From positions 16,516-80,515 of the forward strand of contig JBDNZS010000006.1 of assembly GCA_047722935.1 (NCBI GenBank): a stretch of 64,000 nucleotides of DNA. The letters are read 5' to 3'. Below, in pieces: positions 7,544 through 16,222 of this stretch. The stretch comes from Ethanoligenens sp047722935. GTDB taxonomy: Bacteria > Bacillota > Clostridia > Oscillospirales > Ethanoligenentaceae. A program made the translations under genes and the position numbers. Each line of letters opens with the position of its first letter. Within the stretch, counting starts at the first letter, position 1. The notes beneath the pieces were generated by a model. The model was not told the DNA's origin. It ran no database searches and saw nothing but the letters and a program-made list of their open reading frames with translations.

Positions 7544-7675
7544 GTGCAAGATATTTCCAACAGCGGTGCGCAAAGACGCTTTACGCCGGACAAGCTTGAC
7601 TTGGCGCGGTTTTTTGAAGGTGTTTGCCAGTTGTATTGCTCCATGAAGCATAAAACCTATATTACAAAGAAATGA
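7544..7675 (+). CDS. Possible 43-residue leader ORF ahead of the CPBP protease gene
   Basis: GTG 7544 opens a frame that runs to TGA 7673-7675, eleven bases before the protease start. The product includes DLARFFEGVCQLYC and a basic tail. The ribosome site is weak (CGGAG about 15 bases upstream) and I know no homologue. It may be a short regulatory frame or chance. The remaining leader from 7430 shows no other gene. Confidence 0.22.
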   Translation: MQDISNSGAQRRFTPDKLDLARFFEGVCQLYCSMKHKTYITKK

Positions 7676-7685
7676 GGGCCGTGCA

Positions 7686-8747
7686 GTGCAAAAGAATGCG
7701 CGCTGGTCATTGATAGAAGAATTAGATTCATCGTCTCACGAGGCGGAGCAGGTGCTGCGGGATGTACACAAATTGCGCAGCACGTCAAATGTGGCTGGAT
7801 TTGCCCTTGCGTCTCAACAGGTGGTCGCGGCTGTGGTAGTACTGGTGTTAGTGGCAATCGGCGGCGTCATACAGATTATCTGGCACGGACAGTTTACATG
7901 GTTTGATTTGAAGAGGAGTATCGATTCTTTTCAACGGTATGATACGGCAGCAGCGCTTTTGCAGAACATGATTTGCTACTTTTCGTATATGTTCATACCG
8001 TTTATTCTTTTAGTATTTTGTCTGAAGAAGAACCCATCTGCCATTGTGCCAATTCGCCGCATACGGCAGAAGAAATGGCTGCCGGCAGCGGTGGTTATGG
8101 CACTTGCTCTTTCTTTTGTTTCCGCTTTGGTCAGCATCTACATTGAGGTGTTTTTAGGATTTTTGCATTTGCGAATCAATGTTCCTGATATGGTACCTCC
8201 ATCCCAGCCGGGCTTGGTAGTGTTGTATGTACTTTTCTTTTGTGTGTTGGCGCCGTTTTGTGAAGAATTTATTTTTCGAGGGGTAATCCTGCAAAGCTTG
8301 CGTCCTTATGGCAACGGTTTTGCCATTCTGTTTTCTTCGCTTTTGTTTGCAATGATGCATGGAAATTTGGCACAATTTCCGCTGGCTTTTTTAGTCGGTC
8401 TGGCATTGGGATATTTTGTGATTCAATTTGATTCAATCTGGGCTACCATTCTGATGCATGCTTCGGTCAATTTAATGGCCACGGTGGTAAACTATGTAGA
8501 ATTGCGCGCAGGCAGTATGGTAGGAAACCTGCTTTACATGGGTCTGGGAGTAGGCCTTTTGGCTATTGCAATCAGTATGATCGTGATGTTGCGCAGCCGC
8601 CAATCCATAAAGGACTGGTTGAAGCGCACTTTTAAAACGCCGTTGCCGGTGTCTTTTTTGTTTAAACGCGCATTTTTGACCCCCGGCATGATTATATTTA
8701 CTGTTTTGTTTATTCTACTTTGTATTGCTGGGCTAAGGATCTTGTAA
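7686..8747 (+). CDS. CPBP-family (CAAX-like) intramembrane metalloprotease
   Basis: The 353-residue protein has about eight hydrophobic segments. It carries the CPBP/Abi signature: EEFIFRG with Glu193 and Glu194, His225 in FAMMHGN, and His258 in LMHASVN. These residues form the catalytic site of Rce1-like membrane proteases. Bacterial members act in peptide export, bacteriocin immunity or signalling. The first 45 residues are cytoplasmic and charged. I use GTG 7686, six bases behind GAGGG. Its stop codon overlaps the tadA start (TAATG), so both genes are probably read from the strong promoter at 7395. Substrate unknown. Confidence 0.85.
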   Translation: MQKNARWSLIEELDSSSHEAEQVLRDVHKLRSTSNVAGFALASQQVVAAVVVLVLVAIGGVIQIIWHGQFTWFDLKRSIDSFQRYDTAAALLQNMICYFSYMFIPFILLVFCLKKNPSAIVPIRRIRQKKWLPAAVVMALALSFVSALVSIYIEVFLGFLHLRINVPDMVPPSQPGLVVLYVLFFCVLAPFCEEFIFRGVILQSLRPYGNGFAILFSSLLFAMMHGNLAQFPLAFLVGLALGYFVIQFDSIWATILMHASVNLMATVVNYVELRAGSMVGNLLYMGLGVGLLAIAISMIVMLRSRQSIKDWLKRTFKTPLPVSFLFKRAFLTPGMIIFTVLFILLCIAGLRIL

Positions 8748-9217
8748 TGGAAGGGGAACATAACACACACGAAAGCTGGATGCGCTTTGCGTTGGAACAA
8801 GCCGTTTTTGCTGAACATGAGCGGGAAGTGCCAATCGGCGCTGTCATTGTCAAGGACGGTGCAATTCTCTCGGTCGGTCGAAATCGGCGCGAAACCGGAA
8901 AGAGCGCTATTGCCCATGCTGAGATTGAAGCAATTGACGCGGCTTGCCGAGCGATTGGCAGCTGGCGGCTGTCAAACTGTACCTTGTATGTGACACTGGA
9001 ACCATGCCCTATGTGCGCCGGTGCGATTATAAATGCACGGATTGATACCGTCGTGTTTGGGGCGTATGACCTAAAGGGCGGTGCGTCAGGATCTGTGATC
9101 GATCTCTTTTCATGTCCCTTTAACCACCATCCTGTGGTAAAAGGCGGTGTATTGGAGGGAGAGTGCCGCGATCTTTTGCAGACGTTTTTTGCAAAACTGC
9201 GGAGAAAAACCACATAG
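8747..9217 (+). CDS. tadA: tRNA-specific adenosine deaminase
   Basis: The 156-residue protein deaminates the wobble adenosine 34 of tRNA-Arg(ACG) to inosine. The zinc and catalytic motifs are HAE at 57-59 (His ligand and Glu proton shuttle) and PCPMC at 86-90 (two Cys ligands). The start at ATG 8747 overlaps the upstream stop codon and follows TAAGGA, so it is translationally coupled to the protease gene. A shorter start at the next Met (SWMRFALEQA) is possible. It ends at a strong terminator. Confidence 0.95.
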   Translation: MEGEHNTHESWMRFALEQAVFAEHEREVPIGAVIVKDGAILSVGRNRRETGKSAIAHAEIEAIDAACRAIGSWRLSNCTLYVTLEPCPMCAGAIINARIDTVVFGAYDLKGGASGSVIDLFSCPFNHHPVVKGGVLEGECRDLLQTFFAKLRRKTT

Positions 9218-9227
9218 ATAAAGAAAA

Positions 9228-9280
9228 GTGTACGCAAAAAGCGCCTTTCCAGATAATAGGAAAGGCGCTTTTGCGTACAC
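9228..9280. terminator. Long bidirectional terminator between tadA and the AbrB-like gene
   Basis: About 22 bp of stem (left arm 9228-9250, right arm 9259-9280, one bulged A) surround an 8-base loop, with A/T tracts inside the arms. It separates convergent genes. Confidence 0.85.
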
Positions 9281-9293
9281 ATTATGTAACGAT

Positions 9294-9536
9294 TTATTTG
9301 CTCGTCAACTCTTTAATACAAGCGGGACAAATATTTCTGCCTTTGAAGTTTACGACGTCCTTTGCGTTTCCGCAAAAAATGCAGGATGGCTCATATTTCT
9401 TTAGCACAACCGCATCTCCGTCCACGTAAATTTCAAGTGCATCTTTCTCGGAGATCTCAAGCGTACGACGAAGCTCGATCGGCAAAACAATTCTGCCAAG
9501 CTCGTCCACTCTCCGGACAATGCCTGTTGATTTCAT
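9294..9536 (-). CDS. AbrB/SpoVT-type transition-state regulator with zinc-ribbon tail
   Basis: The 80-residue protein starts MKSTGIVRRVDELGRIVLP and continues IELRRTLEI, the swapped-hairpin DNA-binding domain of AbrB (residues 1-50). In place of the usual multimerisation tail it has two CxxC pairs (Cys52/55 and Cys70/73) that look like a small zinc ribbon, a form common in clostridia. AbrB-like proteins control the shift to stationary phase and sporulation. A consensus promoter lies at 9592-9620 and GGAGGTAG precedes the start. The spore maturation genes spmAB are divergent from it. Confidence 0.85.
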   Translation of the reverse strand: MKSTGIVRRVDELGRIVLPIELRRTLEISEKDALEIYVDGDAVVLKKYEPSCIFCGNAKDVVNFKGRNICPACIKELTSK

Positions 9537-9591
9537 GGAATTCTACCTCCAAAACTGCCATATTTTGTCTTCCTTTGCAACTGCCTGTCTT

Positions 9592-9620
9592 AATATATCC
9601 CATTTTGTATTATTTGTCAA
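9592..9620 (-). promoter_or_regulatory. Sigma-A promoter of the AbrB-like gene
   Basis: On the - strand TTGACA and TATATT are 17 bases apart. Transcription would start near 9585, leaving a leader of about 50 bases. Confidence 0.75.
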
Positions 9621-9868
9621 TACAATTTATAAGCATAAAAAGGCATATATTTTAATATAATACAATATTTTATATATTAAGGATAATTGTAACAGTAATA
9701 TATTATAAAAATATTACAAAAAATAAATAAATTATAATAATATTACATAAATGTAAAATAGATATAATGAAAGCGATAGATGTATGCGCAGATTTTATCC
9801 TTTTTGTGTATTACATCCATTCACCAAAGACCCAGCCGCTTTCCACGGCAAAGTAAAAAACCAAAGCA
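9621..9868. other. Very AT-rich intergenic region
   Basis: The stretch between the AbrB-like gene and spmA is almost pure A/T from about 9640 to 9770, with a TATAAT at 9763-9768 but no good -35. It probably holds the spmA promoter and AbrB-type binding sites, which favour AT-rich bent DNA. I see no gene in it. Confidence 0.5.
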
Positions 9869-9883
9869 GGGGTGATTGTATTG

Positions 9884-10468
9884 ATGAAATGGGTCTGGTC
9901 AGGCATGATTTTGTTATCAGTAGTTCTGGGGATAGCAAATGGAAGAATTGGGGCCGTATCACAGGCTGCAATCAAAGGGGCGCAGGATGCGATTCTGCTC
10001 TGTATCACACTTTTGGGTGTGATTTGTTTGTGGAATGGGTTGATGAAGATTGCGGAGTCGGCGGGTATCACACGAGTGCTGGCTAACTTATTTTTGCCCT
10101 TAACACGTCGTTTGTTTCCGGATTTACCGCCGCATGGGGCCGGTATGCAGGCAGTTTGCATGAATATGACGGCAAATCTGCTGGGGTTAGGGAATGCCGC
10201 AACCCCCCTTGGGCTTCGTGCTATGCGTGAGCTGGCAGCTGTTAGTCATAAAAAAGGAACAGCCACCAATTCAATGGCAATGTTTGTGGTCATTAATACA
10301 GCGGCGCTGCAATTGATTCCCACAACAACGGCTGCCATACGCATTCGGTTTGGTTCCGTTTCACCGTTTGATATTTTACCGTGCACATGGATTTCCTCGC
10401 TGGTCAGTTTGGCAATAGGAATTGGGTTTGCCTGCGTATTAGGTGGGAGGGGAAAACGATATGGGTAG
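9884..10468 (+). CDS. spmA: Spore maturation protein A
   Basis: The 194-residue membrane protein begins MKWVWSGMILLSVVLGI and contains the conserved NLLGLGNAATPLGLRAM segment of SpmA. With SpmB it is needed for full dehydration of the spore core. I start at ATG 9884, eight bases behind AGGGGTGA, instead of GTG 9872. It overlaps spmB by eight bases, the usual paired arrangement. Confidence 0.93.
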   Translation: MKWVWSGMILLSVVLGIANGRIGAVSQAAIKGAQDAILLCITLLGVICLWNGLMKIAESAGITRVLANLFLPLTRRLFPDLPPHGAGMQAVCMNMTANLLGLGNAATPLGLRAMRELAAVSHKKGTATNSMAMFVVINTAALQLIPTTTAAIRIRFGSVSPFDILPCTWISSLVSLAIGIGFACVLGGRGKRYG

Positions 10469-10982
10469 TCTGGGTTCGTTTATTGTCCCTCTCATTATTG
10501 CGTCTATCGTTTTGATTGGACTTTTTAAAAAGCAGAATGTATTTGATGTTTTTTTACAAGGTGCAAAAGAAGGCATTCCCATTACCGTCAGCATCGTCCC
10601 CCCTCTGATCGGTTTAATGACGGCAATTGCCATGCTTAACGCATCCGGTGCATTTACCATGCTTGCACAGGTGCTATCACCGCTTTGGAGTCTTTTGCAT
10701 ATGCCTGGAGATGTGGTGCCGTTGGCGATTATGCGTTCCATCTCCGGCAGTGGTTCGCTCTCGCTTTATCAAAATATCCTGCAAAAAAACGGGCCGGACA
10801 GCTTTATTGGCAGAGTAGCCTCTGTGCTGCAAGGTTCCAGCGAGACGACATTTTACACGATTGCCGTATACTTTGGTTCGGTTGGCATTTCAAAGACGCG
10901 GCACACGCTTCCAGCCGCGTTGGCCGCTGATTTCACGGGGCTGGTCATGAGTGTGTTGACGGTAAGTCTGTTTTTAAAATAA
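10461..10982 (+). CDS. spmB: Spore maturation protein B
   Basis: The 173-residue membrane protein carries the SpmB segments LFKKQNVFDVFLQGAKEG, MRSISGSGSL and GSSETTFYTIAVYFGSVG, of the nucleoside-recognition/gate family. It acts with SpmA in spore core dehydration. Start ATG 10461 sits behind GGGAGGGG inside the end of spmA. Confidence 0.95.
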   Translation: MGSLGSFIVPLIIASIVLIGLFKKQNVFDVFLQGAKEGIPITVSIVPPLIGLMTAIAMLNASGAFTMLAQVLSPLWSLLHMPGDVVPLAIMRSISGSGSLSLYQNILQKNGPDSFIGRVASVLQGSSETTFYTIAVYFGSVGISKTRHTLPAALAADFTGLVMSVLTVSLFLK

Positions 10983-11013
10983 AAAAAGCAGCACCCAAAT
11001 CAATGGATGCTGC
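10981..11013 (-). terminator. Terminator of the pgk-tpiA-gpmI operon
   Basis: On the - strand GCAGCATCC and GGGTGCTGC form a stem followed directly by seven T residues (the A-run 10981-10987). The stem begins just after the spmB stop codon. Confidence 0.85.
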
Positions 11014-11076
11014 AAAGTACAGTTGTTCTATTTTGGGGCCTGATTGATAAGCAATCCTATAGGCTGAAACAAGGGG

Positions 11077-12594
11077 TTAATCAGCAATGAGGGATTCGCC
11101 GGTCATTTCGGCAGGAATGGGCAAACCGAGGATTTTCAGCATGGTGGGAGCAATATCAGCCAATTTCCCGCCTTCACGCAGTTTGACATTCTGTCCGACC
11201 ACGATAAACGGCACTGGACGTGTGGTATGTGCGGTGAACGGGGTGCCATCCTTTGCCTTCATCTGATCGGCGTTGCCGTGGTCGGCAGTGATGAGGACGG
11301 TACCGCCCAGTTTGGTCACAGCGTCCACTACTTTGCCCACGCCGTCATCTACTGCCTCAACCGCTTTGACCGCTGCGTCAAGTATGCCGGTATGGCCGAC
11401 CATGTCGCAGTTGGCAAAATTCAAAATAATGACGTCAAATTTGCCGCTTTCGATGTTGGCGACCACTTTTTCGGTGACCTCCGGCTCGCTCATTTCGGGC
11501 TGAAGGTCGTAGGTGGCGACTTTGGGGGATTGAACCAGTACACGTTCCTCGCCGGGATAGATTTTTTCCACGCCGCCGTTGAAGAAGAATGTGACATGCG
11601 CGTACTTTTCTGTTTCCGCAATGCGCAGCTGGGTCAGACCCTTATCGCTGATGTATTCACCAAACGTATTTTTCAGGGACTGGGGTTTGAATGCGACATC
11701 GACATTGGGCATTGTCGCATCATACTGCGTCATACACACAAAGTGGGTGGGGAAATAGCCTTTTTTACGTGCGAACCCGTCAAATGCGGGGTCTACCAGT
11801 GTGCGGGTGATTTCACGTGCACGGTCAGGGCGGAAGTTGAAGAAAATGACAGAGTCATTTTCTTTGATGGTGCCCGCAACGTCTACGACTGTCGGCTCCA
11901 CAAATTCATCCGTTTTGTCGGCGGCATAAGAAGCGTCGACAGCAGCGGTCGCGGACGTATTCTGTACACCCTCACCATTGACGATGGCATCGTATGCTTT
12001 GGATACGCGTTCCCAGCGGTTGTCGCGGTCCATGGCGTAATAACGACCAGAAAGCGTGGCGATTTTGCCCACGCCGGCTTCGCTCAATTTGGCTTCCAGT
12101 TCGGTGATGAATGCTTTGGCGGAGCTGGGTGGCACATCGCGTCCGTCTAGGAAAGCATGGACATAGACTTTGGTCAGCCCGGCGCGTTTGGCCAGGTCGA
12201 TCAGACCATACAAATGCGCGTTATGGCTGTGCACACCGCCGTTGGACAGCAGACCCAGCAGATGCAGCGCGCTGTTGTTTGTCTTGCAGTTTTGTACGGC
12301 GTCTGTGAACGCCTGATTGTCGAAGAAATCACCGTCTGCAATGGATTTGGTGATTCGGGTCAATTCCTGATAGACCACACGGCCTGCACCGATGTTGGTG
12401 TGGCCGACCTCACTGTTGCCCATCTGTCCTTCCGGCAGGCCGACGGCCAGACCAGAAGCACCGATGGTGGTGTTTGAGCATTCTTTAAAATATTTGTCGA
12501 GGTGCGGTTTTTTTGCCGCCGCGATTGCATTGCCATAATCAGACGGATTGATGCCGAAGCCGTCCATAATCACAAGAGCCAACGGTTTTTTCAT
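11077..12594 (-). CDS. gpmI: 2,3-bisphosphoglycerate-independent phosphoglycerate mutase
   Basis: The 505-residue enzyme interconverts 3- and 2-phosphoglycerate through a phosphoserine and two manganese ions. The N-terminus (LVIMDGFGI) supplies a metal-binding Asp, QMGNSEVGHTNIGAG holds the catalytic Ser, and ADHGNADQM near the end gives further metal ligands. The length is standard. It is third in the operon after pgk and tpiA. Confidence 0.97.
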   Translation of the reverse strand: MKKPLALVIMDGFGINPSDYGNAIAAAKKPHLDKYFKECSNTTIGASGLAVGLPEGQMGNSEVGHTNIGAGRVVYQELTRITKSIADGDFFDNQAFTDAVQNCKTNNSALHLLGLLSNGGVHSHNAHLYGLIDLAKRAGLTKVYVHAFLDGRDVPPSSAKAFITELEAKLSEAGVGKIATLSGRYYAMDRDNRWERVSKAYDAIVNGEGVQNTSATAAVDASYAADKTDEFVEPTVVDVAGTIKENDSVIFFNFRPDRAREITRTLVDPAFDGFARKKGYFPTHFVCMTQYDATMPNVDVAFKPQSLKNTFGEYISDKGLTQLRIAETEKYAHVTFFFNGGVEKIYPGEERVLVQSPKVATYDLQPEMSEPEVTEKVVANIESGKFDVIILNFANCDMVGHTGILDAAVKAVEAVDDGVGKVVDAVTKLGGTVLITADHGNADQMKAKDGTPFTAHTTRPVPFIVVGQNVKLREGGKLADIAPTMLKILGLPIPAEMTGESLIAD

Positions 12595-12693
12595 AATGAG
12601 GTTCCCCTTTCAGCGAAAGCTGACATGCAGTATAGAAAACAACTCGTGGTGTGCAGTTTGAGTGTACAGCCAGATTGTAAAAATGCAGTAGCC

Positions 12694-13452
12694 TTATTTA
12701 GATGCGGCTTCCAGAATTACAGCGAAATCGGCTGGTTTGAGCGAAGCGCCGCCGATCAGTCCGCCGTCCACGTCAGGCTGCGCCAGCAGTTCTGCCGCAT
12801 TTTTGGCATTCATGGAACCGCCGTATTGCACGATGGTCTCTTCAGCGGCTGCTGCGCCATACAATGAAGCAACGGTGTCGCGGATGAATTTGTTGACTTC
12901 ATTGGCCTGTTCCGCCGTGGCGGTCTTGCCGGTGCCGATGGCCCAGACAGGCTCATAAGCGATGATGACGTTTTTCAGCGCTTCAGCCGAGACGCCGCTC
13001 AGGGCAATCTTGAGCTGAATGGCAATCACGTCGAAGGTAATGCCCTGCTCGCGCTGCTCAAGGGTCTCACCCACACAGAGCAGAACGGTTAAGCCGTGCG
13101 CAAGCGCGGCGGTGGTGCGTTTGTTGACGGTGATGTCCGTCTCGCCAAAATATTGGCGGCGTTCGCTGTGACCGACAATGACATATTTAACGCCGAGAGC
13201 ATTGAGCATAGGAGCAGAAATTTCACCGGTGTAGGCACCGTTTTCCGCCCAGTGCACGTTTTCAGCGCCGATACCGATCTTAGAACCTTTTGCAGCTTCA
13301 AGCGCGGCGGGCAGGTCGATATACGGTACGCAGAGCACCACGTCGGCGGTGGATTTATCGGCGGCGGGTTTAATCTCAGCGATGAGTTTTGCAGCTTCTT
13401 CCGGAGTGGTGTTCATTTTCCAGTTACCGGCGATGACTTTTTTGCGGCTCAT
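12694..13452 (-). CDS. tpiA: Triose-phosphate isomerase
   Basis: The 252-residue TIM barrel shows GNWKMN near the start, VGHSERRQYFGE with the electrophilic His, and YEPVWAIGTG with the catalytic Glu. It interconverts dihydroxyacetone phosphate and glyceraldehyde 3-phosphate. GGAGG precedes the ATG, and it lies between pgk and gpmI in one leftward operon. Confidence 0.97.
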   Translation of the reverse strand: MSRKKVIAGNWKMNTTPEEAAKLIAEIKPAADKSTADVVLCVPYIDLPAALEAAKGSKIGIGAENVHWAENGAYTGEISAPMLNALGVKYVIVGHSERRQYFGETDITVNKRTTAALAHGLTVLLCVGETLEQREQGITFDVIAIQLKIALSGVSAEALKNVIIAYEPVWAIGTGKTATAEQANEVNKFIRDTVASLYGAAAAEETIVQYGGSMNAKNAAELLAQPDVDGGLIGGASLKPADFAVILEAASK

Positions 13453-13529
13453 ATTCTAAATTCCTCCAAATCGTTGTTCCATTCGGTTTTTATGCGTACT
13501 TTATACGCGCAATTGAAAATGTATAAGCA

Positions 13530-13561
13530 AAGGCGGCGCGGCTGCTCGCCGTCGCCGCCTT
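13530..13561. other. GC-rich hairpin between pgk and tpiA
   Basis: AAGGCGGCG and CGCCGCCTT form a 9-bp stem with a 14-base GC-rich loop. On the - strand it is followed by TTTGCTT, so it could be a partial terminator or a processing site that sets the ratio of pgk to tpiA message. Confidence 0.5.
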
Positions 13562-13612
13562 ACCTGTTCGCGTCTTACCGGGGAGTGCCGCAGATACGGC
13601 ACAGTGCAATCT

Positions 13613-14806
13613 TTATTTGTCGTTGAGGCACGCGATACCGGGCAGCACTTTGCCTTCAAGGAACTCGAGGGAAGCGCCGCCGCCGGTGGAGATGTGGGTC
13701 ATTTTATCGGCAAAACCAAGTTTTTCGATGGCCGCAGCGGAATCGCCGCCGCCGATGATGGAGATGGCTTTGGAGTTAGCAATCGCGGTGGCGATAGCAC
13801 GGGTGCCGGCCGCGAAGTAATCCCATTCGCTCACACCCAGAGGACCATTCCAGACCACGGTGCCTGCGTTGGCGACGGCCGCCGCAAACAGTTTTTCGGT
13901 TGCAGGTCCGATATCCAGGCCCATCCAGCCGTTGGGAATCTCATCGGACTCCACGACCTGTTTTTCACATTCCGGATCGTATTTATCGCCAATGCGGTTG
14001 TCTACCGGCAGCAAGAATTTAATACCCTTGGCTTTGGCGGAAGCAATCAGTTCTTTGGCGAGATCCAGCTTGTCTTCTTCACAGAGGGAGTTGCCAATGT
14101 GATGGCCTTGTGCCTTCATGAAGGTGTAGGCCATGCCGCCGCCGATGATGAGAGTATCCACTTTTTCAATCAGGTTCTTGATAACCGCGATCTTATCGGA
14201 CACTTTTGCACCGCCAAGGATGGCGACAAACGGGCGTTTCGGGTCATCCAACGCTTTGCCCATCACAGAGAGTTCTTTGCCGATGAGAAAGCCGGCGACG
14301 GAAACCGGAATAAAATGGGACACACCTTCGGTGGATGCATGGGCGCGGTGGGCGGTGCCAAACGCGTCGTTGACGAAAATCTCGCCATAAGAGGCCAACT
14401 CTTTGGCAAAAGCAGGATCGTTCTTTTCTTCTTCTTTGTGGTAGCGAACATTCTCAAGCAGAATGGCTTCGCCGTCTTTCAAGTTGGCGGCCAGTGCTTT
14501 GGCGTCATCGCCGATCACATCTTTGGCAATCTTCACTTCTTTGCCGAGCAATTCAGAAAGACGTTTTGCGACTGGTGCGAGGGAATATTTCGGGTTGAAT
14601 TCGCCCTTCGGGCGGCCCAGATGGGAGGACAGCACCACTTTGGCGCCATGCTCCAGCAAATACTGGATGGTGGGCAGCGAAGCAGTAATCCGCTTGTCGT
14701 CGGTAATGTTGCCATTGGCATCGAGGGGCACGTTGAAGTCCAAACGGGCAAACACACGTTTTCCCGCCACATCTACGTCCTCAATGGTTTTCTTGTTGTA
14801 AGTCAT
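13613..14806 (-). CDS. pgk: Phosphoglycerate kinase
   Basis: The 397-residue enzyme transfers phosphate from 1,3-bisphosphoglycerate to ADP. RLDFNVPLD near residue 22 and SHLGRPKG bind substrate, and GGGDSAAA near the end is the nucleotide site. It is the first gene of the operon, with a promoter at 14891-14919. GAPDH is not in the window. Confidence 0.97.
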   Translation of the reverse strand: MTYNKKTIEDVDVAGKRVFARLDFNVPLDANGNITDDKRITASLPTIQYLLEHGAKVVLSSHLGRPKGEFNPKYSLAPVAKRLSELLGKEVKIAKDVIGDDAKALAANLKDGEAILLENVRYHKEEEKNDPAFAKELASYGEIFVNDAFGTAHRAHASTEGVSHFIPVSVAGFLIGKELSVMGKALDDPKRPFVAILGGAKVSDKIAVIKNLIEKVDTLIIGGGMAYTFMKAQGHHIGNSLCEEDKLDLAKELIASAKAKGIKFLLPVDNRIGDKYDPECEKQVVESDEIPNGWMGLDIGPATEKLFAAAVANAGTVVWNGPLGVSEWDYFAAGTRAIATAIANSKAISIIGGGDSAAAIEKLGFADKMTHISTGGGASLEFLEGKVLPGIACLNDK

Positions 14807-14890
14807 TCATTAACACTCCCTGAATATTAAATTTGCCTTCATCACGGGGATAAGACTGGTTTGTTAAATAAAAAACAATCAGCCTTTCTT

Positions 14891-14919
14891 ATTGTAAACG
14901 AAGGCAGAGGGATTTTCAA
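14891..14919 (-). promoter_or_regulatory. Sigma-A promoter of the glycolytic operon
   Basis: On the - strand TTGAAA and TACAAT are separated by 17 bases. The transcript would start near 14884, giving a leader of about 78 bases before pgk. Confidence 0.75.
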
Positions 14920-14966
14920 GTGGTTTGCAAAGGAAATGGGATATTCCGGCAGTTCGCACCCGATTT

Positions 14967-15497
14967 TTATACAGTTGTGTGCGGGTTCGGCGCATCCGAG
15001 GGCCGTGCCGGCCAGGTATGCCGCGTCAGTTCACCGTCCGCGCGCAAGCCGGAGAACTCCCACTGACGCAACACTTCATAAGCGCCAACAGCCACCGCAT
15101 TGGACAGATTGAGGCAACGTGCCTCCGCCCGCATGGGTAACCGCACGGTTGCGTCTGCGTGTGCGAGCAGTAAATCTTCGGGAAGCCCGGCCGTTTCCTT
15201 GCCAAAAACCAGACAGGCATCCTGCGGATAACGGACTTCGGTATAGGCACGGGGTGCTTTAGAGGAAAAGAATGTGCAAGGCCCGGGCAGATGGCACAGA
15301 AAATCATCCAGACTGTCGTAATACGTGATGTCCAGCAAATGCCAGTAATCCAACCCGGCGCGCTTGAGTTTGGCGTCGTCAATGGCAAACCCGAGGGGCT
15401 TGACCAAGTGCAGACGGGCGCCTGTTGCGGCACAGGTACGCGCAATGTTTCCGGTGTTCTGCGGAATTTCGGGTTCGATGAGTGCAATATTGAGCAA
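14967..15497 (-). CDS. trmL: tRNA (cytidine/uridine-34 2'-O)-methyltransferase, SpoU/TrmL family
   Basis: The 176-residue SPOUT enzyme methylates the wobble ribose of certain leucine tRNAs. LNIALIEPEIPQNTGNIARTC at the start, VFGKETAGLPEDLL and the final LNLSNAVAVGAYEVLRQ are the conserved knot motifs. I start at TTG 15497, correctly spaced behind GGGAGG; an in-frame ATG at 15560 would add 21 residues that the family lacks. The C-terminal tail of about 20 residues is longer than usual. Confidence 0.92.
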   Translation of the reverse strand: MLNIALIEPEIPQNTGNIARTCAATGARLHLVKPLGFAIDDAKLKRAGLDYWHLLDITYYDSLDDFLCHLPGPCTFFSSKAPRAYTEVRYPQDACLVFGKETAGLPEDLLLAHADATVRLPMRAEARCLNLSNAVAVGAYEVLRQWEFSGLRADGELTRHTWPARPSDAPNPHTTV

Positions 15498-15771
15498 TCC
15501 GTATTTCCTCCCTTTTGCCGGCAGCCCGAAATCTGCCTGCGGCCGGACGCGAGTGTTCACTCCGCAGTCCCTTCAAATTCTACATCATCAAAGCCTGCTT
15601 TTCAAGATGGTTTGCTGCGCTTTCTTTCAAAAATACTGTTTTGGGGGTCTGTTGGACATATACGGGGAGCAAACGCGCTTTGGTTGATAAACTTTTAGGT
15701 GGGCCAAGCGTTTTCGGATGCTGGTTCCGCGAAAGTTTATAGATCCGACATATCTTTCTTATCAAACCGCC
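15498..15771. other. Intergenic region between trmL and the DMT pair
   Basis: I see no convincing gene here. The short frames on both strands lack ribosome sites. The right end leads into the promoter at 15772-15800. Confidence 0.5.
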
Positions 15772-15800
15772 TTGAAAAAAGCAAGATGCGGGGATATACT
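15772..15800 (+). promoter_or_regulatory. Sigma-A promoter of the small DMT transporter pair
   Basis: TTGAAA and TATACT are 17 bases apart. The predicted start near 15807 leaves a leader of about 65 bases before the first gene. Confidence 0.7.
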
Positions 15801-15871
15801 GGTACATGCTCTTCGGCAAAAAACGGCACGGGCGTACTATGCGCCTGCGCATGGAAAGTTAAGGTGACAGT

Positions 15872-16222
15872 ATGGACAATCGCTTTGCGGCCTCTCTGCA
15901 AAAAAATAAGGTCGGGATGGCAATTATGATCGTCTCGGCAGCCTGTACGGCATTCGGGCAGTATTTCTGGAAATCCTCTCACGGGACAAACCTGCTCATC
16001 ATGTTCATAGGGTTTGTGTTTTATGGGTTTGGCGCGCTCACCATGATTTTAGCGTTCCGGTATGGCAGTTTCTCCGTGCTGCACCCCATGCTCAGTCTGG
16101 GCTATATTTTTGGGATGGTCATCAGCGTGGGACTTCTCGGGGAAACGATTGATGCTTATAAAATCATCGGACTGCTGTTTATCCTGTTCGGTGTAACAAT
16201 GGTGGGGGTCGGCGATGAATAA
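15872..16222 (+). CDS. Half-size EamA/DMT-family membrane protein, subunit 1
   Basis: The 116-residue protein has four predicted membrane helices and the EamA-type sequence SVLHPMLSLGYIFGMVISVGLLGE. Its size is that of one half of a ten-helix drug/metabolite transporter, as in ArnE/ArnF and small multidrug pairs. ArnE/F-like pairs move undecaprenyl-linked sugars across the membrane. Here the polysaccharide genes start just downstream, so a lipid-sugar flippase role is plausible. AAGGTGA precedes the ATG, and it overlaps the second subunit by eight bases. Confidence 0.7.
   Translation: MDNRFAASLQKNKVGMAIMIVSAACTAFGQYFWKSSHGTNLLIMFIGFVFYGFGALTMILAFRYGSFSVLHPMLSLGYIFGMVISVGLLGETIDAYKIIGLLFILFGVTMVGVGDE

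Noticed and set aside
9640..9770. The AT-rich stretch as a replication origin or sporulation site
   Set aside because: No DnaA-box cluster was seen and the neighbours are not origin genes.
11227..12150. A 307-residue + strand frame over gpmI
   Set aside because: Antisense shadow of a strongly conserved enzyme gene.
13604..14830. A 408-residue open frame on the + strand over pgk
   Set aside because: It is the antisense shadow of a clear pgk gene, with no ribosome site and low-complexity composition.
15515..15852. Short frames of 75 and 90 residues between trmL and the DMT pair
   Set aside because: No ribosome sites, no family features, and the frames overlap each other on opposite strands.
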